This document shows, one piece after another, positions 25,885 through 35,182 of a stretch of DNA of 64,000 nt. The stretch covers positions 1-64,000 of the forward strand of contig BTVR01000003.1 of the NCBI GenBank assembly GCA_045864775.1, in the 5' to 3' direction. Position numbers and translations under genes: made by a program. The first letter of the stretch is position 1. Every line of letters starts with the position of its first letter. The DNA comes from Macondimonas sp045864775. Lineage in GTDB: Bacteria > Pseudomonadota > Gammaproteobacteria > UBA5335. The notes below the pieces were generated by a model. That model was not told the DNA's origin. It did no database searches and worked only from the letters and a program-made list of their open reading frames with translations.

Positions 25885-26406
25885 TCAGCCGGTGATGCCC
25901 GCGGGCTCGGCGATTCGTTGTTGCTTCTGAAGTTTTTTTCGAATGCGCTGGCGCTTGAGTTCGGACAGGTAGTCCACGAACAGCTTGCCGTCGAGGTGGT
26001 CGATCTCGTGCTGGATGCACACGGCCAGGAGGCCATCGGCATCGAACTCGAGCGCCTCGCCGTCGCGACCCAGTGCACGCACGCGGATCTGTTCGGCGCG
26101 CCGCACGGGCTCATAGACACCAGGCACCGAGAGGCAGCCTTCCTCGCTCTCCTGCAGACCGTCGCGGGCAACGATCTCGGGATTGACGAGATAGAGCGGC
26201 TGGTCGCGCTCGTCGGAGACATCCGCCACCAGCATGCGAAGATGGATATCGACCTGGGTGGCGGCCAAGCCGACGCCCTTGGCGTCGTACATGGTCTCCA
26301 GCATGTCGTCGAGCATGCCGCGCACGGCCTCGCTGACCTGCGGCACAGGCCGGGCCCGGCGGCGCAGGCGGGGATCGGGGAAATGCAGAATCTCGAGTGT
26401 GGCCAT
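25885..26406 (-). CDS. def: Peptide deformylase
   Basis: A 173-residue metalloprotease that removes the formyl group from nascent proteins. All three motifs are present: GVGLAATQ (44-51), EGCLSVP with metal ligand C91, and QHEIDHLDG with ligands H133 and H137 and catalytic E134. The length is typical. It heads the def-fmt-rsmB operon, divergent from the LysM-dprA operon, the order seen in Pseudomonas. Confidence 0.97.
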   Translation of the reverse strand: MATLEILHFPDPRLRRRARPVPQVSEAVRGMLDDMLETMYDAKGVGLAATQVDIHLRMLVADVSDERDQPLYLVNPEIVARDGLQESEEGCLSVPGVYEPVRRAEQIRVRALGRDGEALEFDADGLLAVCIQHEIDHLDGKLFVDYLSELKRQRIRKKLQKQQRIAEPAGITG

Positions 26407-26548
26407 GGCGTCTTCGTAAAGTCGGCGGCGATCGCGTCGTTAACCTCATCGGCAGCGCTGATCGGTTCTCCAGCGGCGGCGCCGAATGTGGCCATCAGTA
26501 TACGCCTTTGCCAAAAGGGCATGCACACGCAAGAGGGATGTCGTGTCG

Positions 26549-27709
26549 ATGCAGAATCCCCCGCGGCCGATTCCGCGATTGTTTGCCGTTGCCTTGGCGA
26601 CGGTGATCACCGCCTGCACCCATTCGACGCCGCCCACCGACACGCCGCGAGCGCCGCTGGCGCCGCCGGAATGGCGGGCGGCCGGCGCGCAGCCCATCCC
26701 CTACGGAGCCGATCGGACAACCGCGACGACTGCCACTCAACCCGTGGCGTGGCGTGAAGACCGCCCCGCACGCTACGTCGTCCGGCGCGGCGACACGCTG
26801 TGGGATATCGCGGCCCGCTTTCTGCGCGACCCCTGGCGTTGGCCGGAGGTCTGGCGGGACAATCCTCAGGTGCGCAATCCGCACCGGATTTACCCTGGCG
26901 ACGTTCTCGAAGTCGCGATGATCGACGGCCGGCTCATGCTCCAGCCCGTCGATCCGCCTCTGCCCGTCGAACGGCTCGTTCCCACCGTCCGCCGCGAACC
27001 GATCGAAACGGCCATCCCGGCACTTCCCTACGAACGCATCGCGCCGTTTCTGAGCGAGACCGCCGCGATCGATCCCAAGGTCCTGGCCCGGTCCCCCTAT
27101 GTGCTGCGGGCGTACAACGCCGAACAACTCATCATGGGCTCGGGCGACCGCATCTACGTCCGTGGCACGGATGCGCCGGCCGGTGCCGAATTCCAGATCG
27201 TGACCGAAACCGGGAGCGCCCTGCGCAATCCGGATACGCGCAAGCTATTGGGCTACCAGGTCGACGTTCTGGGCAGCGCGCGCATCGTCCAGGCAGGTGA
27301 TCCGGCCGAAGCGCTGATCATCCACAGCCGTCGCGAAATACAGGCCAAGCACCGACTGCTCCCGGTACCCGAGTCGGTAAGCCTTCCGGATCTCCTGCCC
27401 GGCACGCCCGGTGGATCCGTCTCCGGACGGATCCTGTTGCTGACCGACGCCATCTCACAGGCTGGCCAGCACCAGTCGGTCACCTTGAGCGTGGGTGCCG
27501 GCGCGGGGCTGAAAGTTGGCCATATCCTCACCGTCTACCGCGGGGCGAGCCGGATCGATGACCCTGTGCGCGGCGGGAGCGTGCTGTTGCCCGAGCGCGC
27601 GATCGGCTCGCTGCTGGTCTTCCGCGTGTCGGAATCGATCAGTCAGGCCCTGATCGTGCGCAGCACGCGCAGCATCAAGATCGGTGATCGCGTCGCCGCG
27701 CCTTCATGA
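26549..27709 (+). CDS. LysM-domain exported lipoprotein upstream of dprA
   Basis: A 386-residue protein. The N-terminus (RLFAVALATVITAC) carries a likely lipobox with Cys near residue 23. A LysM peptidoglycan-binding domain spans ~72-122 (YVVRRGDTLWDIAARFL through RIYPGDVLEV). The remainder is a beta-rich region of unknown function typical of the LysM proteins always found before dprA in gammaproteobacteria. It overlaps dprA by four bases (ATGA). It probably sits at the cell wall; a link to DNA uptake is unproven. Confidence 0.88.
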   Translation: MQNPPRPIPRLFAVALATVITACTHSTPPTDTPRAPLAPPEWRAAGAQPIPYGADRTTATTATQPVAWREDRPARYVVRRGDTLWDIAARFLRDPWRWPEVWRDNPQVRNPHRIYPGDVLEVAMIDGRLMLQPVDPPLPVERLVPTVRREPIETAIPALPYERIAPFLSETAAIDPKVLARSPYVLRAYNAEQLIMGSGDRIYVRGTDAPAGAEFQIVTETGSALRNPDTRKLLGYQVDVLGSARIVQAGDPAEALIIHSRREIQAKHRLLPVPESVSLPDLLPGTPGGSVSGRILLLTDAISQAGQHQSVTLSVGAGAGLKVGHILTVYRGASRIDDPVRGGSVLLPERAIGSLLVFRVSESISQALIVRSTRSIKIGDRVAAPS

Positions 27710-28824
27710 CTCCCGGCACCGACGAGCGCGAACGGAGCGCCGCGCTGGCCCTGCTGCGCGTACCGGGCATCGGTCCGATCACGTTCGAGCGGCTCGTCGA
27801 ACGCTTCGGCAATTGCGCGCAGGTGCTGGCGGCGGGCGACGCCGGCTGGGCGGATGCCGGCGTACCGGCCGCTTTGCGGGCGCAATTGCGCCGTCCGAAC
27901 TGGCCACTCGTGGAGCACGATCTGCGCTGGCTCGGAATGCCGCGCCACCACCTGCTCCGACTGGGGCAACCCGACTATCCGGAACGGCTCGCCGTCCTGC
28001 CGGGCGCTCCGCCGCTGCTCTTCGTCATGGGCGACCCGGAAGTGCTCCACCAGCCCGCGCTCGCCATCGTGGGCAGTCGCAATCCAAGCGGCAATGGGCG
28101 CCGCATGGCGACCGACTTTGCCGCCGATCTGATCCGCTATGGCCTCGTCGTCACCAGCGGACTGGCCGTGGGCATCGATGCCGCCGCGCACCGGGGGGCG
28201 CTGGCCGCCGGCGGCCTCTCGGTGGCGGTCTGCGGCACGGGGCTGGACACGGTCTATCCGCGCAGCCATGCCCGACTGGCCGAAGAACTGGCCGCCGAGG
28301 GCGCCCTCATCAGCGAATGGCCGCCAGGCACGCCCGCCCTGCCGGCGCACTTCCCGCGCCGCAACCGCATCATCAGCGGGCTGACGCTGGGCACGCTGGT
28401 GGTCGAGGCGGCGCTGCGCAGCGGTTCCCTCATCACGGCCCGACTCGCCGCCGAACAGGGCCGCGAGGTTTTTGCCATCCCCGGCAGCATCGACAATCCG
28501 CTCGCACGCGGCTGCCATGCCCTGATCCGTCAGGGCGCCAAGCTGGTCGAATCGGCGGCCGACATCCTCGAGGAACTCCCCGCCCAGATCGCAACACTCC
28601 GCCCAGAACATAGCGGGCAGGCGTCGCCGGACCCGATACCAAGCCCGGATCCAGAGAGGCAAGCGCTGCTGGATGCCTTGGGCCACGCGCCTGCCAGCCT
28701 GGATGAGTTGGTGGAACGGGCCGGATTGACGCCGCAAACGCTTTCCTCCATGCTCCTGACCATGGAATTGCAGGGACTTGTGGAGGTCCTGCCAGGCGGT
28801 CGCTATGGACGGCTGCGCGGATGA
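27706..28824 (+). CDS. dprA: DNA-processing protein DprA (Smf)
   Basis: A 372-residue protein that protects incoming single-stranded DNA and loads RecA during natural transformation. An N-terminal helix-hairpin region (LLRVPGIGPITFERLVERFG) precedes the Rossmann core: AIVGSRNPSGNGRRMATDFA, VTSGLAVGIDAAAH and FPRRNRIISGL. A C-terminal winged-helix/DML1-like domain (~320-372) ends the protein. Together with the LysM gene this suggests competence potential, although dprA also occurs in non-competent species. Confidence 0.96.
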   Translation: MTPGTDERERSAALALLRVPGIGPITFERLVERFGNCAQVLAAGDAGWADAGVPAALRAQLRRPNWPLVEHDLRWLGMPRHHLLRLGQPDYPERLAVLPGAPPLLFVMGDPEVLHQPALAIVGSRNPSGNGRRMATDFAADLIRYGLVVTSGLAVGIDAAAHRGALAAGGLSVAVCGTGLDTVYPRSHARLAEELAAEGALISEWPPGTPALPAHFPRRNRIISGLTLGTLVVEAALRSGSLITARLAAEQGREVFAIPGSIDNPLARGCHALIRQGAKLVESAADILEELPAQIATLRPEHSGQASPDPIPSPDPERQALLDALGHAPASLDELVERAGLTPQTLSSMLLTMELQGLVEVLPGGRYGRLRG

Positions 28825-28836
28825 CGGGGAGAGTTG

Positions 28837-29316
28837 ATGAAAGAAAGCATGCTCGATGTGCTGATTTACTTGTTCGATCACTACATGGACGAGGAAGCAG
28901 ATCTGGATGCCGACCGGGATGATCTGACCGAAGAGTTGGAAGCCGCAGGCTTTCGCGACGGCGAAATCCACAAAGCCTTCGAGTGGCTCGATGCCTTGGC
29001 CGCACACCGGGACAGCGATGCCTGTGCCCTGGTCGGACAGGAATTGTCGGTGCGGATCTTTTCCGAACCGGAAATGGAACGCCTGGATACCGAGATGCGC
29101 GGCCTGCTGCTCTATCTCGGCCAGAACGGCATCCTGACCCCCTTGCATCGCGAAATCGTCATCGAACGCATCATGGCGCTGGATGAGGATGACATCGACC
29201 TGGAACAGGTCAAGTGGGTCGTGCTGATGGTGCTGTTCAACATGCCGGGCCAGGAAGGCCCCTACGCATGGATGGAGGACTTCATGTTCGAGGAGCAGGT
29301 CGGCCTGTTCCACTGA
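28837..29316 (+). CDS. smg: Smg family protein
   Basis: A 159-residue acidic protein beginning MKESMLDVLIYLFDHYMDEE and ending in PYAWMEDFMFEEQVGLFH, hallmarks of the Smg/DUF494 family found next to dprA and topA in gammaproteobacteria. The function is unknown. The ATG at 28837 has GGGGAGAG just upstream and is preferred over a TTG one codon earlier. It is cytoplasmic, with no signal or membrane segment. Confidence 0.92.
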   Translation: MKESMLDVLIYLFDHYMDEEADLDADRDDLTEELEAAGFRDGEIHKAFEWLDALAAHRDSDACALVGQELSVRIFSEPEMERLDTEMRGLLLYLGQNGILTPLHREIVIERIMALDEDDIDLEQVKWVVLMVLFNMPGQEGPYAWMEDFMFEEQVGLFH

Positions 29317-29399
29317 TCCGCTGCACCGCTTGATCCTGCCCCCGGAGGCTGGTTGCCCGCCGCCAGTCGGAACCCCCAGCCACCCCAGAATGCGTGCCC

Positions 29400-31697
29400 A
29401 TGAGTCACTACCTCCTCATCGTCGAATCGCCCGCCAAAGCCAAGACCATCAATAAATACCTCGGGAAGGACTTCCAGGTCCTGGCCTCCTACGGTCATGT
29501 CCGCGACCTGGTGCCCAAGGAAGGCGCCGTCGATCCGGCGCACGGCTTTGCCATGAAGTACGCGCCCATCGCGCGCAGCAGCAAGCATCTGGACGCCATT
29601 GCCAGCGCGCTCGGCAAGACCGACGTCGTCTACCTCGCGACCGACCCCGACCGCGAGGGCGAGGCGATCTCCTGGCATTTGCAACAGTTTCTGGACGAAA
29701 AAGGCCTGCTCAAGGGCAAGCCGGTGCAGCGCGTGGTGTTTCACGAGATCACTCAGCGCGCCATCACCGAGGCGATGAAGCACCCGCGCGACATCTCCAC
29801 CGACCTCGTCAACGCCCAGCAGGCCCGGCGCGCGCTGGACTATCTGGTGGGCTTCAACCTTTCGCCCCTGCTGTGGCGCAAGGTGCGCCGCGGTTTGTCG
29901 GCCGGCCGGGTGCAGAGCCCCGCCTTGCGGCTGATCGTGGAACGCGAGGAAGAGATCGAACGCTTCGAGGCGCGCGAATACTGGACCGTCGAAGCCGACC
30001 TGAACCCGGCTGCACACCGTTTCCCCGCGCGGCTCATCGAATTTGCAGGCGAGAAGATCGAGCAGTTCTCGATCACCGACGCCGCCCATGCCGAGGCGGT
30101 CCGCACGCGCCTGCTGGCCGCAGCGCAGGGTGCACTGACGGTCGAACACGTCGAACGCAAGCAGAAGAAGCGCAATCCCGCCGCACCCTTCATCACCTCC
30201 ACCTTGCAGCAGGAAGCCGCGCGCAAGCTGGGTTTCACCGCCAAGCGCACCATGCAGATCGCCCAGCAGCTCTACGAGGGCATCGATCTGGGCGGGGAGC
30301 AGGTTGGCCTCATCACCTATATGCGCACCGACTCGGTCGCGCTCGCGCAAGAGGCCGTCCAGGAAATCCGCGCCTACATCGGGGATCGCTACGGGGCGGA
30401 TCAGGTCCCCGCGCAGCCGCGAATCTACAAGACCCGCGCCAAGAACGCACAAGAAGCGCATGAGGCCATCCGGCCCACCGCGATCGCGCGCGATCCGGCC
30501 GCGCTGCGCCGCGCCTTGAGCCCCGATCAGGCCAAGCTTTACGACCTCATCTGGAAACGCACGCTGGCCTCCCAGATGGTGCATGCGACCTATGACACCG
30601 TCGGCGTGACCCTCACCGCCGGCGACGCGGGCCGTTTCCGGGCCACCGGCCAGACCCTCGTGCACCCCGGCTTCATCGCGGTCTATCAGGAAGGGCGCGA
30701 CGAACAGAGCGACGAGGACGAGAACCGCGAACTGCCCCCGCTCGCCGCGGGCGACGCCATATCGCTGGCAGACATCCAGGCAGACCAGCATTTCACCGAA
30801 CCGCCACCGCGTTTTTCGGAAGCGACCCTGGTCAAGGCGCTGGAGGAGTTCGGCATCGGCCGACCGTCCACCTATGCCAGCATCATCTCCACGCTGCAGG
30901 ACCGCGAGTATGTCGTGCTGGACCGCAAGCGCTTCGTTCCGACCGACGTCGGCCGCATCGTCAACCGCTTCCTGACCCAGCATTTCACCCAGTACGTCGA
31001 TTATCAATTCACCGCCCGTCTGGAGGATCAACTCGACGCGATCTCCCGCGGCGAACGCGACTGGGTGCCGGTGCTGGAGGATTTCTGGGCGCCGTTCAAG
31101 CAGCGCGTCGACGAGACCCTGGAAAACGTCTCCCGCGCCGAGGTCACCACCGAAGCACTGGAGGAGGCCTGCCCAAAATGCGGCAAGCCGCTTGCCATCC
31201 GTCTCGGTCGGCGCGGTCGTTTCGTCGGCTGCAGCGGTTATCCCGAGTGTGACTACACCCGCAACCTCGAGGACAAGGGCGAGGAAGCGCCGCCTGAACG
31301 CGTCGAGGGACGCGTGTGCCCCGAGTGCAGTTCGCCTCTCGAGGTCAAGCACGGCCGCTACGGCAAGTTCATCGGCTGCAGCAGCTACCCCAAGTGCAAG
31401 CACATCGAGCCGCTCGTCAAGCCGCTGGAAACCGGCGTCACCTGCCCCGAATGCCGCGAGGGCGAGTTGCTGCAGCGCAAATCCCGCTACGGCAAGCTGT
31501 TCTATTCCTGCAACCGCTACCCGGGCTGCAAATACGCCGTCTGGAATCCGCCGCTGGCCGAACCGTGCCCACAGTGCGGCTGGCCCATCCTGACGCTCAA
31601 GACCACCAAGCGCCGCGGCACGGAAAAAGTCTGTCCGCAAAAGGAATGCGGCTACGCCGTCCCGGCCGACGACGCGGCGCTGGTGGATGCAGGCTGA
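29400..31697 (+). CDS. topA: DNA topoisomerase I
   Basis: A 765-residue type IA topoisomerase that relaxes negative supercoils. The TOPRIM domain is at the N-terminus (LLIVESPAKAKTI with E9; DPDREGEA with D82 and D84). The nucleophile Y307 lies in GLITYMRTDS. The C-terminus has four Cys4-type zinc ribbons (starting CPKCGKPL, CPECSSPL, CPECREGEL and CPQCGWPI), a fuller set than in many relatives. A GTG two codons upstream is an alternative start. It overlaps tsaC by 11 bases. Confidence 0.97.
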   Translation: MSHYLLIVESPAKAKTINKYLGKDFQVLASYGHVRDLVPKEGAVDPAHGFAMKYAPIARSSKHLDAIASALGKTDVVYLATDPDREGEAISWHLQQFLDEKGLLKGKPVQRVVFHEITQRAITEAMKHPRDISTDLVNAQQARRALDYLVGFNLSPLLWRKVRRGLSAGRVQSPALRLIVEREEEIERFEAREYWTVEADLNPAAHRFPARLIEFAGEKIEQFSITDAAHAEAVRTRLLAAAQGALTVEHVERKQKKRNPAAPFITSTLQQEAARKLGFTAKRTMQIAQQLYEGIDLGGEQVGLITYMRTDSVALAQEAVQEIRAYIGDRYGADQVPAQPRIYKTRAKNAQEAHEAIRPTAIARDPAALRRALSPDQAKLYDLIWKRTLASQMVHATYDTVGVTLTAGDAGRFRATGQTLVHPGFIAVYQEGRDEQSDEDENRELPPLAAGDAISLADIQADQHFTEPPPRFSEATLVKALEEFGIGRPSTYASIISTLQDREYVVLDRKRFVPTDVGRIVNRFLTQHFTQYVDYQFTARLEDQLDAISRGERDWVPVLEDFWAPFKQRVDETLENVSRAEVTTEALEEACPKCGKPLAIRLGRRGRFVGCSGYPECDYTRNLEDKGEEAPPERVEGRVCPECSSPLEVKHGRYGKFIGCSSYPKCKHIEPLVKPLETGVTCPECREGELLQRKSRYGKLFYSCNRYPGCKYAVWNPPLAEPCPQCGWPILTLKTTKRRGTEKVCPQKECGYAVPADDAALVDAG

Positions 31698-32274
31698 GGC
31701 GAGCCCCACGCCCCATCAGCTGCGCGATGCCGCCCGGGGGCTGCGCGCAGGGTCAATCCTCGTCTATCCCACCGAAGGGGTATTCGGCTTGGGCTGCGAT
31801 CCCGACCAGCCGGCGGCCCTGCGGCGGCTGCTGGCGCTCAAGGCTCGGCGCGCCGACAAGGGCCTGATCCTGCTCGCAGCCGACATGAGCCAACTGAGCC
31901 GCTTCATGGAGCCCCTGACTCCTGCGCAGCGCGAGCGCCTCACCGCGAGTTGGCCCGGGCCGGTCACCTGGATCGTCCCTGCCCGGCCGGGCCTGCATCC
32001 GCTCCTGACCGGCGGGCGCACGACCCTGGCCATGCGGGTCACCGCTCACGGCCCTGCCCGCGCGCTGTGCCGGGCCTTCGGCGGCGCCATCGTCTCGACC
32101 AGCGCCAACCGCAGCGGCCATCCGCCGGCGCGTTCCCGCCTGGCGGTGCGGCGGGCGCTCGGACCACTTCCCTGCCTGCCCGGCCGACTGGGCGGTCTCG
32201 CCGGGCCCACCGCCATATTCGATCTCGCCACCGGACGCTGCCTGCGCCCCGGACCTTCGAAGGACGCCTCATGA
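31687..32274 (+). CDS. tsaC: L-threonylcarbamoyladenylate synthase (TsaC/YrdC)
   Basis: A 195-residue enzyme that makes threonylcarbamoyl-AMP from threonine, bicarbonate and ATP for the t6A37 modification of ANN-decoding tRNAs. YrdC-fold markers are ILVYPTEGVFGLGCDPD, RADKGLILLAAD, SWPGPVTWIVPA and IVSTSANRSGHPPA. TsaD, which uses the product, is encoded at 57996-59021. It overlaps topA upstream and hemF downstream, the latter as ATGA. Confidence 0.95.
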   Translation: MQAEASPTPHQLRDAARGLRAGSILVYPTEGVFGLGCDPDQPAALRRLLALKARRADKGLILLAADMSQLSRFMEPLTPAQRERLTASWPGPVTWIVPARPGLHPLLTGGRTTLAMRVTAHGPARALCRAFGGAIVSTSANRSGHPPARSRLAVRRALGPLPCLPGRLGGLAGPTAIFDLATGRCLRPGPSKDAS

Positions 32275-33206
32275 GTACCGATGCGGTCGATGTCGCGGCT
32301 GTCAAAGCCTATCTGCTGGGGCTGCAGTCGCACCTGTGCGGCGCGGTCGAATCCGCCGATGGCGGCGCCCGATTTCACGAGGACCTGTGGGAGCGTCCGG
32401 AGGGCGGCGGTGGCCGCACGCGGGTGCTCGCGGGCGGCCAGCTCATGGAGCAGGCCGGCATCAACTTTTCCCACGTGCATGGCCAGCAGTTGCCCGCCTC
32501 GGCGACCGCCCAACGGCCCGAACTGGCCGGCTGCTCCTTCCAGGCGCTGGGCGTCTCGCTGGTGTTTCATCCGCGCAATCCGCACGTCCCCACCACGCAC
32601 GCCAACGTGCGCCTGTTCGTCGCCGAGCGGCCGGACGCCGCGCCGGTGTGGTGGTTTGGCGGCGGCTTCGATCTCACGCCCTACTATCCGGTCCACGCGG
32701 ACGTGCTGCACTGGCACCGCACCGCGCGCGCCGCCTGCGCCGGGTACGCCCCCGATGCCTACGAGCGCTTCAAGGCTGCCTGCGACCGCTATTTCTACCT
32801 CCCGCATCGCGGCGAGACGCGCGGCGTCGGCGGGCTCTTCTTCGACGACCTGAACGACGGCGGTTTCGCGCGCTGCTTCGCCTTCCTGCGCGCGGTGGGC
32901 GATCATTTCTGGCCAGCGTACGCGCCCATCGTGGCGCGGCGCCGGGAAACACCCTACGGCGAGCCGGAGCGGGCCTTCCAGCTCTATCGCCGCGGACGCT
33001 ACGTGGAGTTCAATCTGGTCTACGACCGCGGCACGCTGTTCGGACTGCAATCGGGCGGGCGCACCGAGTCCATCCTGATGTCATTGCCACCCTTGGCGCG
33101 CTGGGCCTATGACTGGCATCCGGCCGACGGCAGCGCGGAGGCCGTACTCACCCGCGACTATCTCAAGCCCCGCGACTGGCTGCGCGAGGCCGGCGACACC
33201 GCCTGA
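32271..33206 (+). CDS. hemF: Oxygen-dependent coproporphyrinogen-III oxidase
   Basis: A 311-residue enzyme that decarboxylates coproporphyrinogen III to protoporphyrinogen IX with O2. Signatures include GGGRTRVLAGGQLMEQAG, NPHVPTTHANVR, WWFGGGFDLTPYYP and GVGGLFFDDLNDGGF, near EFNLVYDRGTLFGLQSGGR. This enzyme needs oxygen, so the organism can make haem aerobically. It is followed after seven bases by oxyR, which may share its transcript. Confidence 0.97.
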   Translation: MSTDAVDVAAVKAYLLGLQSHLCGAVESADGGARFHEDLWERPEGGGGRTRVLAGGQLMEQAGINFSHVHGQQLPASATAQRPELAGCSFQALGVSLVFHPRNPHVPTTHANVRLFVAERPDAAPVWWFGGGFDLTPYYPVHADVLHWHRTARAACAGYAPDAYERFKAACDRYFYLPHRGETRGVGGLFFDDLNDGGFARCFAFLRAVGDHFWPAYAPIVARRRETPYGEPERAFQLYRRGRYVEFNLVYDRGTLFGLQSGGRTESILMSLPPLARWAYDWHPADGSAEAVLTRDYLKPRDWLREAGDTA

Positions 33207-33213
33207 TGCGCCC

Positions 33214-34155
33214 ATGACCCTCACCGAATTGCGCTACCTGATCTCCCTGGATCATGAACGGCATTTCGGCCGCGCCGCCGAGCGCTGCTTCGTCAGCCAG
33301 CCCACCTTGAGCGTCGCCGTGCGCAAGCTGGAGGACGAACTGGGCGTGACCCTGTTCGAACGCAATCGCAACGAAGTCGCGCCGACACCGATCGGCCTGC
33401 GCGTCCTGGAACAGGCCCGCGTGGTGCTGGAGGAAGCCCGCCTCATCACCCAGATCGCCCAGGACGGCAAGGATCCGCTGCGCGGCCCGCTGCGCCTCGG
33501 CGCCATCTACACCATCGGGCCCTATCTCCTGCCCCGACTGATTGCGCCGCTGGCCCAGCGTGCGCCCGACATGCCGCTGATCATCGAGGAAAACTACACC
33601 GCGGTGCTCACCGAGCGGCTGCGCCAGGGCGCGCTGGACGTGATCATTCTGTCCCTGCCCTACGAACACCCGGCGCTGAGTACCTTGCCGCTCTACGATG
33701 AGCCCTTCGTCGTCATCACGCCACCACAGCACCCTTGGCGGGCACGTGCCACGATCCGCGCCGAGGACCTGGGCGGCGAGAACGTGCTGCTGCTGGGCGA
33801 GGGGCACTGCTTTCGCAATCAGGTGCTGCAGGCGTGCCCACGCTGCGTGCCCGATAAGCCGGAGCGCCGGCCGCAGCAGGATTTCGAGGGCGCCAGCCTC
33901 GAGACACTGCGCCAGATGGTCGCCAGCGGCCTGGGCGTGAGCGTGCTGCCGCGGACGGCGGCGCTCTCCTTTCCTGCACTGGAGGGGCTGCTGCAGGTCA
34001 AGCCGTTCGCTGGGAGCGCGCCGCAACGGCGCGTTGCCCTGGCCTGGCGCCGCAGTTTTCCGCGACCTGCGGCGATCGACGCGCTGCAGCGCGCGATCCG
34101 CGCCTGCGAACTGCCCGGCGTGACCTACCTCGAGCAAGCAGCACCACCGGGCTGA
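33214..34155 (+). CDS. oxyR: OxyR peroxide-sensing LysR-type regulator
   Basis: A 313-residue LysR-family regulator. The winged helix-turn-helix is at ~1-60 (LRYLISLDHERHFGRAAERC, FVSQPTLSVAVRKLE). The peroxide-sensing pair is present in GEGHCFRNQVLQACP at residues 199 and 208, exactly the E. coli numbering, with the extra cysteine at 211. It should activate peroxide defence genes on disulfide formation. It sits seven bases after hemF and 78 bases before an unrelated methyltransferase. Confidence 0.94.
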   Translation: MTLTELRYLISLDHERHFGRAAERCFVSQPTLSVAVRKLEDELGVTLFERNRNEVAPTPIGLRVLEQARVVLEEARLITQIAQDGKDPLRGPLRLGAIYTIGPYLLPRLIAPLAQRAPDMPLIIEENYTAVLTERLRQGALDVIILSLPYEHPALSTLPLYDEPFVVITPPQHPWRARATIRAEDLGGENVLLLGEGHCFRNQVLQACPRCVPDKPERRPQQDFEGASLETLRQMVASGLGVSVLPRTAALSFPALEGLLQVKPFAGSAPQRRVALAWRRSFPRPAAIDALQRAIRACELPGVTYLEQAAPPG

Positions 34156-34233
34156 ATGCACCATAATCGTCTCGCAATCGTGCCCCATGACGGGCACACT
34201 CGACCGCCCACGGAGCCACAGGAGCAGCAGGCC

Positions 34234-35100
34234 ATGAGCCAGGGAACCAGCAAGGACTACGAAGCCTCGATCGTCCGCTACTACGACGAAAGCGCCATCG
34301 ACTACCGGATGCTGTGGCGGCTGGACCGGTGCATGGCGCTGCACTTCGGCTATTGGGACGAGACGACCAAGGGCGTGTCCGACGCCCTGCTGCGGGAAAA
34401 CCAGATCCTGGCGGAGCGCGCCGGCATCACCGACAAGGACACCGTACTCGACGCCGGCTGCGGCGTGGGCGGCAGCGCGATCTGGCTGGCGCGCGAGAAA
34501 GGCGCGCAGGTCACCGGCATCACCATCACCCCGCATCAGGTCGACGCGGCCTACAAGAACGCCAAGCGCCACAACGTCACGGACAAGGTCCGCTTCGAGC
34601 GGCGCGACTTCGTTGCGACCGGCTACCCGGACGCCAGCTTCGACGTGGTCTGGGCCGTGGAATCGGTGTGCCATGCCGAGGACAAGGCCGATTTCATCCG
34701 CGAGGCCTATCGCGTGCTCAAGCCGGGCGGCCGGCTGATCCTGGCGGACTTCTTCGCCGCCCGTCCGCGCTTCACGCCCGAGGAACAGGCCCTCATGGAC
34801 GAATGGGCCTCGGGCTGGAGCGTGAAGGCCTTCGCCTACAGCGGCGCCTTCCGCGCCGCGCTGGAACAGACCGGCTTCACCGACATCGGGATGCAGGACG
34901 CCAGCGACAACATCCGCCCGTCCGCCAAACGGCTCTACCAGTACGCCGTGCTGTCGCGCTGGGGCGCCAAGCTGCTGATGTTTCTGCGCATCCGCACCAA
35001 GGCCCAGGACGGCAACATCCGCGCCGTGCATCGGCAATGGAAAGCGCTCAACGATGGCCTGTGGCACTACGGGATCTTCCAGGCGCGCAAGCCAGCCTGA
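34234..35100 (+). CDS. SAM-dependent small-molecule/lipid C- or N-methyltransferase (SMT/gamma-TMT-like)
   Basis: A 288-residue class I methyltransferase. Motif I is VLDAGCGVGGSAIWLA (~71-86), motif post-I is VTGITITPHQV, and motif II/III are FDVVWAVESVCHAED and VLKPGGRLILADFF. The N-terminal IVRYYDESAIDYRMLW and LHFGYWDE segments resemble tocopherol, sterol and sarcosine/glycine methyltransferases. The start has AGGAG upstream. No neighbouring biosynthetic genes reveal the substrate; it stands alone between oxyR and a convergent YjdF-like gene. Confidence 0.85.
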   Translation: MSQGTSKDYEASIVRYYDESAIDYRMLWRLDRCMALHFGYWDETTKGVSDALLRENQILAERAGITDKDTVLDAGCGVGGSAIWLAREKGAQVTGITITPHQVDAAYKNAKRHNVTDKVRFERRDFVATGYPDASFDVVWAVESVCHAEDKADFIREAYRVLKPGGRLILADFFAARPRFTPEEQALMDEWASGWSVKAFAYSGAFRAALEQTGFTDIGMQDASDNIRPSAKRLYQYAVLSRWGAKLLMFLRIRTKAQDGNIRAVHRQWKALNDGLWHYGIFQARKPA

Positions 35101-35182
35101 TCCTGGCCTCCTGCGGCCGGCGGGCGCTGCTCGGCACACCGCCGGCCAAGTCCGGAACAGCCGCAGACCACGACACAGCACC

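Noticed and set aside
29262..31709. An 815-codon open frame antisense to topA
   Set aside because: Topoisomerase I on the plus strand is complete with all catalytic motifs; the antisense frame has no recognisable domain.
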